Source of the DNA: Toxotes chatareus
Lineage: Eukaryota; Chordata; Actinopteri; Toxotidae
NCBI GenBank assembly: GCA_016801885.1
Contig: CM028883.1
Coordinates: 24,098,643-24,162,642 of the forward strand
Reading direction: 5' to 3'
Length of the DNA: 64,000 nucleotides
Position numbers and translations under genes: made by a program. This document shows, one piece after another, positions 29,908 to 39,320 of the stretch (the stretch's first letter is position 1; each line of letters starts with the position of its first letter). Under the pieces are notes generated by a model. That model ran no database searches, was not told the origin of the DNA, and saw only the letters and a program-made list of their open reading frames with translations.

Positions 29908-29975
29908 CTGGAGAAACATTTGGGGGTCCACAGATGAATGAGAGCAACAAAATAGAAACAAAGAGTAAGACAAAA

Positions 29976-31449
29976 TTAAACCTCAGGTATAACATGTTTA
30001 ATTTCAGTTCAGCTGATACTGTCTCACCTCAAAAGCATTGAACATTAAAGCTTTTTTCCCCTTTTTGGGAAGGAAATGTTGAATGCCTTCAACAAAGCAA
30101 TGAGGTGTTGGGTAATTGTGTAATCATGGAAAATTTGTCCCATTTTGCTTAAGATTTGGACTAATAGGCAGAAACTAAAGCAAAGGACGTTAGAAAGCAC
30201 TTATAATATCAACTTATAATATGATCAAGACCAGTTAGATTTTGCATCTAGTTGCCAGTGGGAAATGAATTTCACAAGCTAAATTTTAAGACATTATTTG
30301 TACAACAATGACACTTTACGAATGCAACTCACAAAGCTCGATCGTCTATGCTGTAGTTTGATCTTGAGGGAGGCTAAATATTTAAGGTTTCATTCATGTT
30401 TACTGTACAATACATATGCATGCTGGAGTATGTTTCACAACTTCACTCCTGTGGGTTAAAACCACCACAAAAGGTTCAGCCTCATTAACTATAACGACAT
30501 CAGGTAAAGGGCTGAGGTGCACTGGCTAACTCCTCAGCATGAACTGAAGTGTGAAGCAGACAAAGAAAGGGGTGCAGGCTGTCAGTGGCCCCAGCTGCTT
30601 CTTATTCAACCACTGCTAACCGCTGCACACGTGCAGTCTCCACCCAGCACCTGCCTTCAAACAGCTGCCAAGGTTATTACTGCCATAAAATCGAAACTAA
30701 ACCTATAGCAGAGTCTACAACATAGTATGAAAAAACAGTCCAGTAAACCAGAGTGAAAATTTGGCTTTTGGGACAAGCTGAAACAATAGTTGTTGTGGTC
30801 TTGGCAGCCAGCTTGTGGAGACTGAATGTTGACACAGTTATTAAATTCAAGTTTCAAATTTACTTCACTCACACAGCATTTTAAATTTCAATCTGGTTTA
30901 CAGCAGTGTGCCACACAAAGAGACATACTGTGCATGTGTACACATAAAACCATAAAAGGAAATGGAGTTTTACAGTTTTCACTACATGCATGTGCAGGTA
31001 AGCTGAACAAGTTTCCTCCAAGATGAAGAAGGATCTTAGTGGTCGCCATTTTGTCACTGATGATGTCATTGCGGTACGTTGAAAAATAAATGTTGGGTTT
31101 TCTAAAACTGATTCCTGCCATGAACTTAACAACCACCCCTCATATGCATAACAGATGTTGTGAAAATAAGATTAAAATTGAAACACGTTTAAATAAAACT
31201 GAATGAATCAGATAAAAATAAAAACATTAAAATCAGGTCTAAAGATGGCTCAGGATTGACTCATGTTTCTTTCATGGTCTTCTTTCAACAGCTTTCTCTT
31301 ATTTTCTTTCTCTCTTACTCACTTGTGAGTATTTAATGAAATGCTGCAGTGCCTTTGAGACAAGCAACACACAAATGTGAAGCAGTTATCAGTTTAGCAA
31401 AAAGTTGTGCAGCTTGGAAGAAAATGTGTTAAATTATGTAATTTGCAAA
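29976..31449. other. Noncoding sequence, nothing recognised
   Basis: AT-rich sequence. The frames at 30517-30708 (plus) and 30881-31136 (minus) are short and unsupported. Confidence 0.4.
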
Positions 31450-31489
31450 ATGACAAACATGGTGACCATTATACCAGGTAGACATCAGC
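31450..31489 (+). repeat. Family A repeat (copy 2), left part, interrupted by LTR
   Basis: The segment AAACATGGTGACCATTATAC, then CAGGTAGACATCAGC, matches the recalled family A block that normally continues straight into ATGTTAGCATTGTC. Here the continuation is found at 31950, after the solo LTR. The last five bases (TCAGC) are the left target duplication. Confidence 0.7.
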
Positions 31490-31944
31490 TGTTACAGTTC
31501 AGTGATTTCTGGACCCAGATGCAGACAAATGCAGAGACAGTCCATGGCAATGAGGCAACTCTTCAATAAACTTACAATCATGCAGGAGAAGATGGCAGAA
31601 TGGAATCCAGGACCGAGGGCAACGTAAACTTGATGGACACTAAAGATCTATTCTATGATCAAAGCATTAAGGAAGCAAATCCACAGAAACAAAAGAGAAC
31701 AAACACAGACAACCTGACAATGAGAAAACACAACACAGAGACTTCAATACAGGAGGGAGGCAGAGGTATTTAGCAACAGGTGAAACACATCAGGGCAGGG
31801 AAGGCAATCACAAAGACAGGAAGTAACTTCACCACTGATACACAATGAATGTAACTTCAAAATAAAACAGGAAACACCAAACAGAAAAACACAGAAACCA
31901 AATAGGAGTCCAAGAAAGACTCACTGAAGGGGTTGATCATGGCA
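31490..31944 (-). mobile_element. Solo LTR nested inside a family A repeat
   Basis: This 455-bp unit begins TG and ends CA and is flanked by a perfect 5-bp duplication TCAGC (31485-31489 and 31945-31949). Its motif GATGGCAGAATGGAATCCAG with GACCGAGGG lies about 102 bp from the left end, the same offset as the related motif in the solo LTR at 1898-2427. A TATA-like TAAATACC (minus, 31765-31772) lies about 175 bp from the U3 end in both. Deleting the LTR and one duplication restores an uninterrupted family A sequence, so insertion after the host repeat is directly readable. No internal gag/pol sequence is present. Confidence 0.85.
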
Positions 31945-31949
31945 TCAGC
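31945..31949. repeat. Target-site duplication, right copy (TCAGC)
   Basis: Identical to 31485-31489 immediately left of the LTR. Confidence 0.85.
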
Positions 31950-32035
31950 ATGTTAGCATTGTCACTGTATGTTTGCATGTCCATATTAGCTTTTAGTTCT
32001 TAGGATGACTGTGCCTAAGTACTTCGTTCATACAG
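31950..32035 (+). repeat. Family A repeat (copy 2), right part
   Basis: ATGTTAGCATTGTCACTG, then ATATTAGCTTTTAG, then ACTGTGCCTAAGTAC is the 3' region of the recalled family A element, continuing the part that ends at 31489. Confidence 0.7.
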
Positions 32036-32889
32036 CTTAATTCAACATAATCCTTATTATTTTTTTATTTATTATTTTTCTAAATTTTGGGATGCACCAT
32101 GCCTCAGTTTGACATGTCTGGAGGATTTCTCATTTGAGGTGAAACTATTCAGTATGTAGGAGTAAATTTAATCATGTTTCTTAGAGGCACCACATGCTAT
32201 TACTGTGTTGTGCAACATCAGCAGTTCACCTCCCATGGACAAAACTTGACAGCTCAGAAAACACTCCCCATACTGCTGTGTCTTGAACAGTTTGACTTAG
32301 CCGCTGACCTCTCCAAAGAAAACTGTGTCTGTAAACCCTGGTGGGAGATGTAAACTTCAGTGATGGAGATATTACATTTTTGTTTCTGAGAACAGATCAG
32401 GATATCAAATATCTGCTTACTAGAAAGGATCCTTGAGCCTGTCAGCCTGTCTCTCCAGATCCTAGGTTGTAAAACAGAAAACCAGCCTTCTACTGCAGCC
32501 TACCAGTAGCAGTTACACCAACATGGGACCAAATCTTTTAAGGTTACCATTGAATGTTGGTATCCACAAAACTTACAGCAATTTGAAACTGCATGTTTTT
32601 GTGAGAGTATAAACATGTCTTGGCAGCAGAGACGCACAAGTAAAAACATTGAAGGCTGTCATCATCCTTTAACTGCTACACATAATACACCTGACCGTGG
32701 CTGGCACAAATCATATGAAGGGTCCCTGTTTATTAATAATTGAGTGTAGTGTAGATGCACACACAGTAGCTACTAAAGGTTGTTGAATTTGCGTGAATGT
32801 GGTTATTCCCACACGTTGTCATCCGAGGTCAGTTTCAAGTGGTTCCTCCCTGAATGCCCTGCATCGCTTTTAGCCAGTCTTCCACTTTT
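32036..32889. other. Noncoding sequence, nothing recognised
   Basis: AT-rich, with no gene, RNA or repeat I can identify. Confidence 0.4.
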
Positions 32890-33030
32890 GTCAAGGCTAA
32901 AATATCTCTACTACTACTGGATGGACTGTCATGGAATTTGGTGCACACACTCATAATCCCCAGAGGATGAATCCTACTGATTTTGGTGATCACTGTGCAG
33001 ACATACAGCCTCACAGTGTGGCTATAGTGA
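32890..33030 (+). repeat. Family A repeat (copy 3)
   Basis: The blocks AAAATATCTCTACTACTACT, GGATGGACTGTCATGGAATT, CCCCAGAGGATGAATCCTAC and TGATTTTGGTGATCAC align with the first part of the copy at 2455-2690 and with the recalled family consensus. The end joins a short CATACAGCCTCACAG segment, suggesting an internal deletion. Confidence 0.65.
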
Positions 33031-33171
33031 CCGCGGTCTTGTTCCACTTTGAGGATCATTGAAGTGGATCAAATTATGCCTTTCCCCTATCTTCACATCT
33101 AAAATATTTTTGCCACAGACAATATACTGTTCTGTCACAGAGCTAACACACATTAACACCTACAGGCAGAG

Positions 33172-33230
33172 TTTCTAACCCAGGCCCCTCCTGCTGTGAG
33201 GTAGCAGTCTAAATCCCTTAGTCACTGTGC
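33172..33230 (-). mobile_element. tRNA-related SINE head fragment
   Basis: CTAACCCAGGCCCCTCCTGC, TGTGAGGTAGCAGT, then CACTGTGCTGG is the reverse complement of the tRNA-like head (GTGGTTAGCACTG...CACAGCAAGAGG...GGGTTCGA type) of the SINE at 51427-51775. Only the 5' portion is present. Confidence 0.55.
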
Positions 33231-33854
33231 TGGACGGCTGTTAAATCCTTGGATTGATTTACGTAATGTTGTTACTTTTGAAACCCACCAAGCTGGGGCT
33301 GCTGAAATAGGAACAAAGTTGCCAAGATTAATTTTTTCCAGCCAAAATAATTATTGTTCCTTGAAATATATCACATTGCCTTTTATCAACGTTTGAGAAA
33401 GGACTTTGACCAAACACTGTAAATAAAAGACATTCAGACTACCATAATTGATCCATCTGCCAAACATAATCATAACTAACATTTACTGTAAACTAAAAGC
33501 TGAAATTACATTTGATCGCAAGTTTACACTAACGCAGGAGGTTAAATTCTTTATGTAACTAAATCCTGTGGGGGTTTTTTAGTGTTGGTCTAAACACAGG
33601 CGTTGCTAGCCTGGACTTATAGCTGTGCTAGAACATAAGTGTAAGTGTGAGTCAGCTTTAATCTCTTGTGTTTGGAGACTGCAGGAGTAAAGACACCAGG
33701 TCTGGTCCAGCGGGCTCCCATCACATCCTGGTCACTGGTCTGATCGCTGCATCGCTGCAGGCCAATGCTGCTACCAGTTAGCAACAGTCCCTGGACAGTG
33801 CTGGCCTTACAGCTGGGGATTTGTTGGGCGAACTGGAAGCACTGACAGCTGTAA
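33231..33854. other. Noncoding sequence, nothing recognised
   Basis: AT-rich sequence leading into the TG array. An 82-codon minus frame (33617-33865) has no recognisable domain. Confidence 0.4.
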
Positions 33855-33871
33855 TGTGTGTGCATGTGTGT

Positions 33872-33950
<79 letters not shown>
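33855..33950. repeat. (TG)n microsatellite, 37 perfect units plus imperfect start
   Basis: Interrupted TG repeats at 33855-33876 lead into a perfect TG array at 33877-33950. Confidence 0.97.
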
Positions 33951-33954
<4 letters not shown>

Positions 33955-35254
33955 TAGGGCCCTTGACAGGTACATATTAGCTCTGTAACTGATCTCAGGG
34001 AGTGTTTTCCTGTCTGTCAGGCTTGGCTGCTCAGAAAAAGCTCAGTCTAGCAAAGCACTGGTATGGTATACTTTCTCTGTATTTGCCTGTATTTCATGGG
34101 GTGGTACAAAGCTTGGTGGAGCAAAATAAAGTATGGGTGACATAAAGTGTGTTTATTAAGTATTAGTAAATATACAGTTATGAGATGCTCACTGTGTATA
34201 AATCTGCACCAACTGTGTTAATGTGTCTCTGACTGATCCAGTTCTTTCTCTTATTTCTCTCCGGTCTCTCCTTTTGTCTCACATAGATTCATTAGTAGAT
34301 TCAGTCCCAGAAAAGCTCAAATTTCCACTCGTCATTTTCCATTTGTGTTTCTCCACTGATTTTGTATGCAGTCACAGCATGCCTACACTTTGTCACACAT
34401 TCTGTGTGAACAGTTTTAACCTTAGCCATTGCCACTACATGCTTAATTCCAACCCTAACCTTAATGAAGCCCTCAACTTAATGACAAGTCTGTCCTCTAA
34501 TGCTTTACCTTGAAGGTGAGCCCCCACAGTTTGACTGAGAGTATTATTCCACATTGTGATTGATACAAGTACAGTGACAGACACACACACCCTTCCTCTC
34601 TCTCTCTCTCTCTCTCTCTCCACTGGGAGCCTTTTAGCCTCACACTGTGATAACATATTAGTTGGGTCAAACCCTAAGCTGAGCTCCAGCTGTGTCGTGT
34701 CTCCTCCCCTGTTCTGTCCTTCACTGCACAGCTGGATCTCTTCACAGTCTGAGTGTCTGTGCTATACACTTGTGTAGGTGTGTTATGTGTGAATATATAT
34801 CTGTGTATGGTTTGTGAGTGAGCATGAGTGCGTTCATACTAATTTGTGTCTGCAAGGTCTGTGCTTATAATTAGTGTTTGTGTATGATACGTATGGTTGG
34901 GATATGTGTTTGATTAAATATTTGGCGTGCTTGTGGTTTAAGTTTGTATGCTTGTGTACATGGCTTTATGTGTGAACACACTCATAGGCAATGCAAATAT
35001 GTGCGTTCGATAGCAGGGATAGGATTCATCAAGCTTTGACACGTGTTTGTTCTTATCACTAGGTCACTCTAACACTACAGTATAAATTAAGTATAAATTT
35101 CAGTGGATATTATTAATAAAACAAATTAAATCTACACTGACATGACATTTCATGACCTCTTAGGTTGATATTATCAACAAACTTATCAGCAAACACTTAT
35201 CACACATCAAGCAGGAGCAACAGTATCATGTATTTGGGGTCACGTTCCTGGTCA
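33951..35254. other. Noncoding sequence with CT array and TG-rich zone
   Basis: It holds a (CT)12 array at 34596-34620 and a long diffuse TG-rich zone at about 34770-34985. The degenerate AACCCTAACCTTAATGAAG-type patch near 34452-34470 may be a decayed copy of family I on the other strand. There are no supported genes. Confidence 0.4.
34596..34620. repeat. (CT)12 microsatellite
   Basis: Perfect CT array of about 25 bp. Confidence 0.95.
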
Positions 35255-35610
35255 GCTGCTGAATAACAGTCCAATATTCACTCACTTTTAGCTCTGTGCT
35301 TGGTCTCCACCAACTCCTGAGGGAAATATCTGACTCTTCAGTAGCTAAAAACTCCACCATGTTCACCAGTTAGTCACCAGCTGTGTCTGTCTGTTGTTTG
35401 GTGCTGAGGAGGTAGTGTACAGAGGATTTTTGAGCTTTTTCACTGAAAGCAGCTGCCTGCTGCTGCTGGAAATGACACTATGAGAGCTGTAAAAATGACC
35501 CACTGAGACAGTAAAGTTGTGTGTTGGACAGCTAAACAAACGAGCTGAAACTCAATATAAAACTCCATAAAGCCGAGGGGAGCTGCAGATTCAGGTGCTA
35601 ATTCTACGTG
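35255..35610 (+). repeat. Teleost dispersed repeat, family B (copy 3, near full)
   Basis: It contains in order CAGTCCAATATTCACTCAC, GGTCTCCACCAACTCCTGAG with GGAAATATCTG, CTCCACCATGTTCACCAGTT, GTGTCTGTCTGTTGTTTGG, GTAGTGTACAGAGGATTTTT, TTTTTCACTGAAAGCAGCTG, and CAGTAAAGTTGTG...GAGCTGAAA. This is the most complete copy here and serves to relate the partial ones. Confidence 0.75.
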
Positions 35611-37400
35611 TTTTACTATGAGTGAACCCTTTCATGTCATCACACTATCATTTGATACTTGTTAACTCATTATATAAATACATTATATAAAAATCAAATA
35701 CTTTTTCTCACTGCTCCAACTGTCAGATGTGTTAGTCGGCCTCACTAGTTGCAGTCTTTTACCCTAAAATTGCCCCACAAATGAGCCTGTGTATTTTCAC
35801 CTTGAGATGACGATTTTCAGCTGTTGCCTTTGCATCAGGCTCAGCTGCAGTGGAAACTAGACTAAATTCTGGCAACCAGGCCTAATCAAGTGATGGAAAA
35901 ATCATTGAAAAGTCAAATCATTACAGTTTACACAGTGGGATAACTGAATGATGAAAGATGGTTATCTGTATGTTTGCAGAAGAGCACAGTCTTTCATTAT
36001 TCTTTTCCTAGGGGGAGGAGTTTTTAGCCACTTGGTATGTTGAGAGGAGATAAAGCAGAGTTTTATATGGGCCTATTGCCATGGCTCTCTCAAAATAGCC
36101 AGAAATACACAAACCAGACTAGACACACACATCGGCTGACTCCAGTCCAACATCAACACCTTCATACGTTTGTATGCAGTGATCGCGGATGAGTGGCGGG
36201 GTCTTGCCAGGTTGGGGTTGCAATGACAAGCTTCCAACTATCTGACCATTTTTAGATCAGGAAAACCAGTGGCGCAAACACACACGTGCAAGCCACAAAC
36301 ATACACATACACTCAACACATACACTGACGCTGTAGGGCTTCTGCACGCACAAGCTGTCCTGCAGCGGAGAGCCGACTGAAACACCTCTGCTAACTGCTG
36401 ATAGACTTTATTTTAGTGTACTCAGACCAACACAAACACACACAAAAACGCACACAACTTTCTCAGAATAGAAACGGTTTTTAATCATGGTTTTGGAGTC
36501 CGCTCGTCAGGTCTGTTATTAGAGTAAATTACCTCCCGGATTGTTTGGAAGGGGTGCATTTACACTCTAAGATTCACACACCTCTGCACAGATACTGTAG
36601 CCTACTTACATGCACTTACACACACTTTCACATCCATACACACACACAAGTTAACTGGTTGGATCAGCTCAGGGACATGGCCACCCGGGAGTGGGTTTTC
36701 TGTAGAAGCAGCCTGTGTACTCTGTAATAGAAGCTGAACAGTCACAGATGATTGATGACAAGCCTGTGTTCTCCCTCCGTCTTACTTTCTCCTTCTTTCT
36801 TTATCTCTGTCTCTTTCCCTCTCACACACACAGTCAATCAGCCTGTCTTCGAATGTGGAAGAAGACCTGTGCCTGTGCACTGGCTGCGATTGCCCATCCC
36901 ACAAGCAGTGCCGGTCACATACAGTCACACACATACTTCTGACACCTTATCTGAGGACCTACACTGTATACCATCACTTCCCTACAAAGGTATTCAGCCC
37001 GCTGCCTTTCTTTGATGTAAATTCAATTATTTCACTGTTAAATATATATAATATTATCATATTTTTTAAAATTGCTATTTGTTTTAGCTCCTTTTCATTC
37101 ATTCCCATGATGGAAAAGAGTCAAAGCATGTGAAGAAAGTAAGAACTGTTTAAGCCTGGTGTTAAACAAAATGGTAGAAGATCTAATTAGCCACAACCTC
37201 TTGTTTAAGTGTAAATGTAAGCCCTTTTTCAAGGTACTTTTGTTATTATAAACCTAGCAGAAGGAATAAACTGGTGATGTTTATAACATAGCCATATCCT
37301 GCTTCAAATGCTCTTTTTGCTCATGCAGTCCATTCTTTTATTATTTGGACTGGATATTTATAACAGGTCGTCCTATTATAAATGTCCAATTAAGATTGCA
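35611..37400. other. Noncoding sequence, nothing firm recognised
   Basis: It includes scattered CA-rich words at 36276-36330 and 36570-36650. The frames at 36715-37133 overlap in three registers and have no domain. The 5' half of the long frame beginning at 37308 lies here and is not recognisable by itself. Confidence 0.35.
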
Positions 37401-37798
37401 AATCAGAGAAGGACTGCATTTCAGAGAAGAGGTGGAGAAGATCTAATAAAGTGTTCTCATTTGAAAAAGAAAGCTCAAGATTCTGAGGAGGAGAGCTCTA
37501 TGCAGTCGACAAAGATGCATCTAAGAAATAATAAAAGCGCCTTGAAGATGACAAGAAAAATAATATTAGGGTGGATACATGACAAGAGACAAGTGAGAAA
37601 ACGCAGTGGTGGAGGAACCTGAGTTCTTGATATTTCCAAGAAAAACAAAGATTCTGTCTCATGCTAAAAAGCTATTTTTTCCCTTTCTCAAGAAAGGGAA
37701 AGTGGGAAGAGTTCAGTCATGACATTGCTGACTTTCAGGAAGCATACCTGGATGAGAGTATTAGTGTGGGAGAGCTCCATGAGACAACTGACAGATAA
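37401..37798 (+). pseudogene. Decayed coding relic with GGGT...LFFP...ISVGELHETT module
   Basis: Three pieces in different frames line up with a module I recall from multicopy teleost/invertebrate proteins, including G2E3/HECT-like and transposon-associated ones. Piece 1 (the end of the frame 37308-37622) has GW then QVRKRSGGGT and meets an in-frame TGA at 37620, where the family has Arg; CGA to TGA is a CpG-decay change. Piece 2, from 37663, reads AKKLFFPF. Piece 3, 37700-37795, reads KWEEFSHDIADFQE, then DESISVGELHETTDR, and stops at 37796. The order and spacing fit one ancestral domain broken by a nonsense change and at least two frameshifts. The role of the module is unknown to me. It lies head-to-head with the integrase relic at 38560-39190, suggesting one mobile element. 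Alternative: an unrelated gene retrocopy. Confidence 0.55.
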
Positions 37799-38185
37799 AC
37801 TGGGGGTGTTAAGAGTTCACAGACCAGTGGAGGTGAAGTGTCCACACAGATGGCAGAAGAAGCTGAGAAACAGATGCAGGAAGGTCAGATCAGCAACAGA
37901 AAAACAACACAACAGATCATAGCCTCATAACAGAAGATGATGAGCAGCTGACACAGAAGACACAAGACAGTGAACAGCAGATTGGTCTAACTTCTTTTCC
38001 ATAATGTATAAGAGATCGTTTTTGGTCCTTTGCAATGTTGACCATTTTTAGGTGATCTTGACAATACTATCTTACACAAGCCTGCTCTCCCAAAAGGCAC
38101 AAATAAACACCACAGGTAGGATCTGGTCCCCCAAATAAATCAGGCTTTATTTGTTAATGGTATAATGGCAAGCACACTTCAACAT

Positions 38186-38220
38186 AAATCAATATTTAGG
38201 AAGATACTAAATATTGATTT
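38186..38220. repeat. Inverted repeat, perfect 14-bp stem with 7-nt loop
   Basis: AAATCAATATTTAG at 38186-38199 pairs exactly with 38207-38220. The loop is 38200-38206. It lies between the two coding relics. Confidence 0.9.
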
Positions 38221-38403
38221 GTTTAATTGTTTGGCTGCAAGTGAAATCACTTGTTAAGAAAGGAAGGAAGGCAGATTTCTTAAATGCTTAAATAAGTTAA
38301 TAAACACCAAATCGCACAGTGGATTAAAAAAAAAAAGCAATAATTAATTTTACCTGCTAATGTCACAAATAGTTCACACATTTTGTCTAGAATGGCCTGT
38401 TGC

Positions 38404-38459
38404 TAAGTAAGTAAGTAAGTAAGTAAGTAAGTAGGTAAGTAGGTAAGTAAGTAAGTAAA
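38404..38459. repeat. (TAAG)14 tetranucleotide microsatellite
   Basis: Tandem TAAG units with two G-substituted units (TAGG) near 38432 and 38440. Confidence 0.95.
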
Positions 38460-38559
38460 TTTTGCTGTTGGATCTTATCAAGATGCTTTCCAGGGGGACC
38501 ACCAGGGTGAGTTGTACATTTCTAAAGCAAAACAAATTTTTTCTTACCTCTGATATTTG

Positions 38560-39190
38560 AAGACAGGAAATGTATCAGACTTTTGTCAAAGGGAGTCACC
38601 AGAGAAATCAGAATCCTTTAAATCTTGAAATACCTTGATCCAGAAGTGTGCATGTTGCTTCTTTAAAAATCTCCACCAGTCCTCTAACTGTTACTGTTAT
38701 GATTGCTTGAGCTATACAAATAGCATCTTCTAGAGAAATTCGTCCGTAGGATCATGCCTCATTTTATCTGTTCCAGAAACCAGGTCTCTGTGCCTAGGTC
38801 TGATCGAACTCAGGTATCAGGCCCATTCATTGATAACACCTCATCACTAAAGTATCCAGTGACTGCCTTGGGATTACTACTTGAAGAGTATGCATGTAGC
38901 CATATTCGTGAACACTGGTCTATTGCACAATTGGTTTGTGTTTATCATATGAATCTACATGCCATAAAAAGTTCAGGCCTGGATTCTGATACAAATGTTG
39001 CTGAAGGCGATTCCTGCACCTCAGTTGTTCCATGGGGATCCAGTATTTTCAGCAATTGCCTGATTGTCTCTTGAGTGACCATGTAGCCAGACTGAATGCA
39101 TTTCAGATGCCTCACCTTATATTAGTGAAGCATGCCATTTTGGTTCAACTGATCCAGGAGAAACACCGCAGATGTCCAGCAGATCACCTC
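38560..39190 (-). pseudogene. Decayed integrase-core (DDE) transposase-like gene
   Basis: Reading the minus strand, successive frames give VRHLKCIQSGYMVTQETIRQ then LLKILDPHG (from 39118), then YQNPGLNFLWHVDSYDK (from 39009), then CAIDQCSRIWLHAYSSSSNP (from 38929), VRSDLGTE after an in-frame TGA at 38812-38810, and finally LEDWWRFLKKQ from 38687. These match, in order, the integrase-core proteins repeated in fish genomes. Candidate catalytic acids are D (codon 38955-38953, HVDSYD), D (38800-38798, RSDLGTE) and E (38684-38682, LEDWW). Their spacing, about 52 then 38 residues, fits a D,D-35-E integrase fold. At least three frame changes and two stops (38812-38810 and another near 38753) make it nonfunctional. 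Known role: strand transfer in transposition. I suspect an IS3EU-like DNA transposon, from memory only. Confidence 0.72.
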
Positions 39191-39259
39191 GGGCTTTCCA
39201 TCTAAAACAACTGCAAAGTCCTAAGATGCCTACACAAAGTAGACAAACTAATAACAATA

Positions 39260-39320
39260 CCACCTATGTACAATTTTGATTGTGGAAGGAGCTATATAAA
39301 TAAAATTGAATTGAAATTCT
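39260..39320 (+). mobile_element. LINE-like 3' tail remnant
   Basis: GGAGCTATATAAATAAAATT followed by GAATTGAAATT is the familiar 3' terminus (CTATATAAATAAAATTGAATTGAA type) of teleost non-LTR or nonautonomous elements. No body is identifiable upstream, where the integrase relic begins. Confidence 0.5.

Larger units (their letters stand above)
37799..38559. other. Spacer between the two coding relics
   Basis: It holds the end of a glutamine-rich continuation of piece 3, the hairpin at 38186-38220, an A10 patch near 38326-38335 and the tetranucleotide array at 38404-38459. It may be the interior of the same decayed element. Confidence 0.35.

Noticed and set aside
34452..34470. AACCCTAACC words suggestive of telomeric repeat
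   Set aside because: There are only one or two imperfect units. They fit a degenerate dispersed repeat better than interstitial telomere sequence.
36970..37010. ACAAAGGTATTCAGCCC resembling a Tc1-like left end
   Set aside because: Only about 17 bases resemble the element end and no further Tc1 sequence follows, so it is too weak to call.
38754..39074. 106-aa plus-strand frame
   Set aside because: It is the antisense shadow of the integrase relic, whose motifs read on the minus strand.
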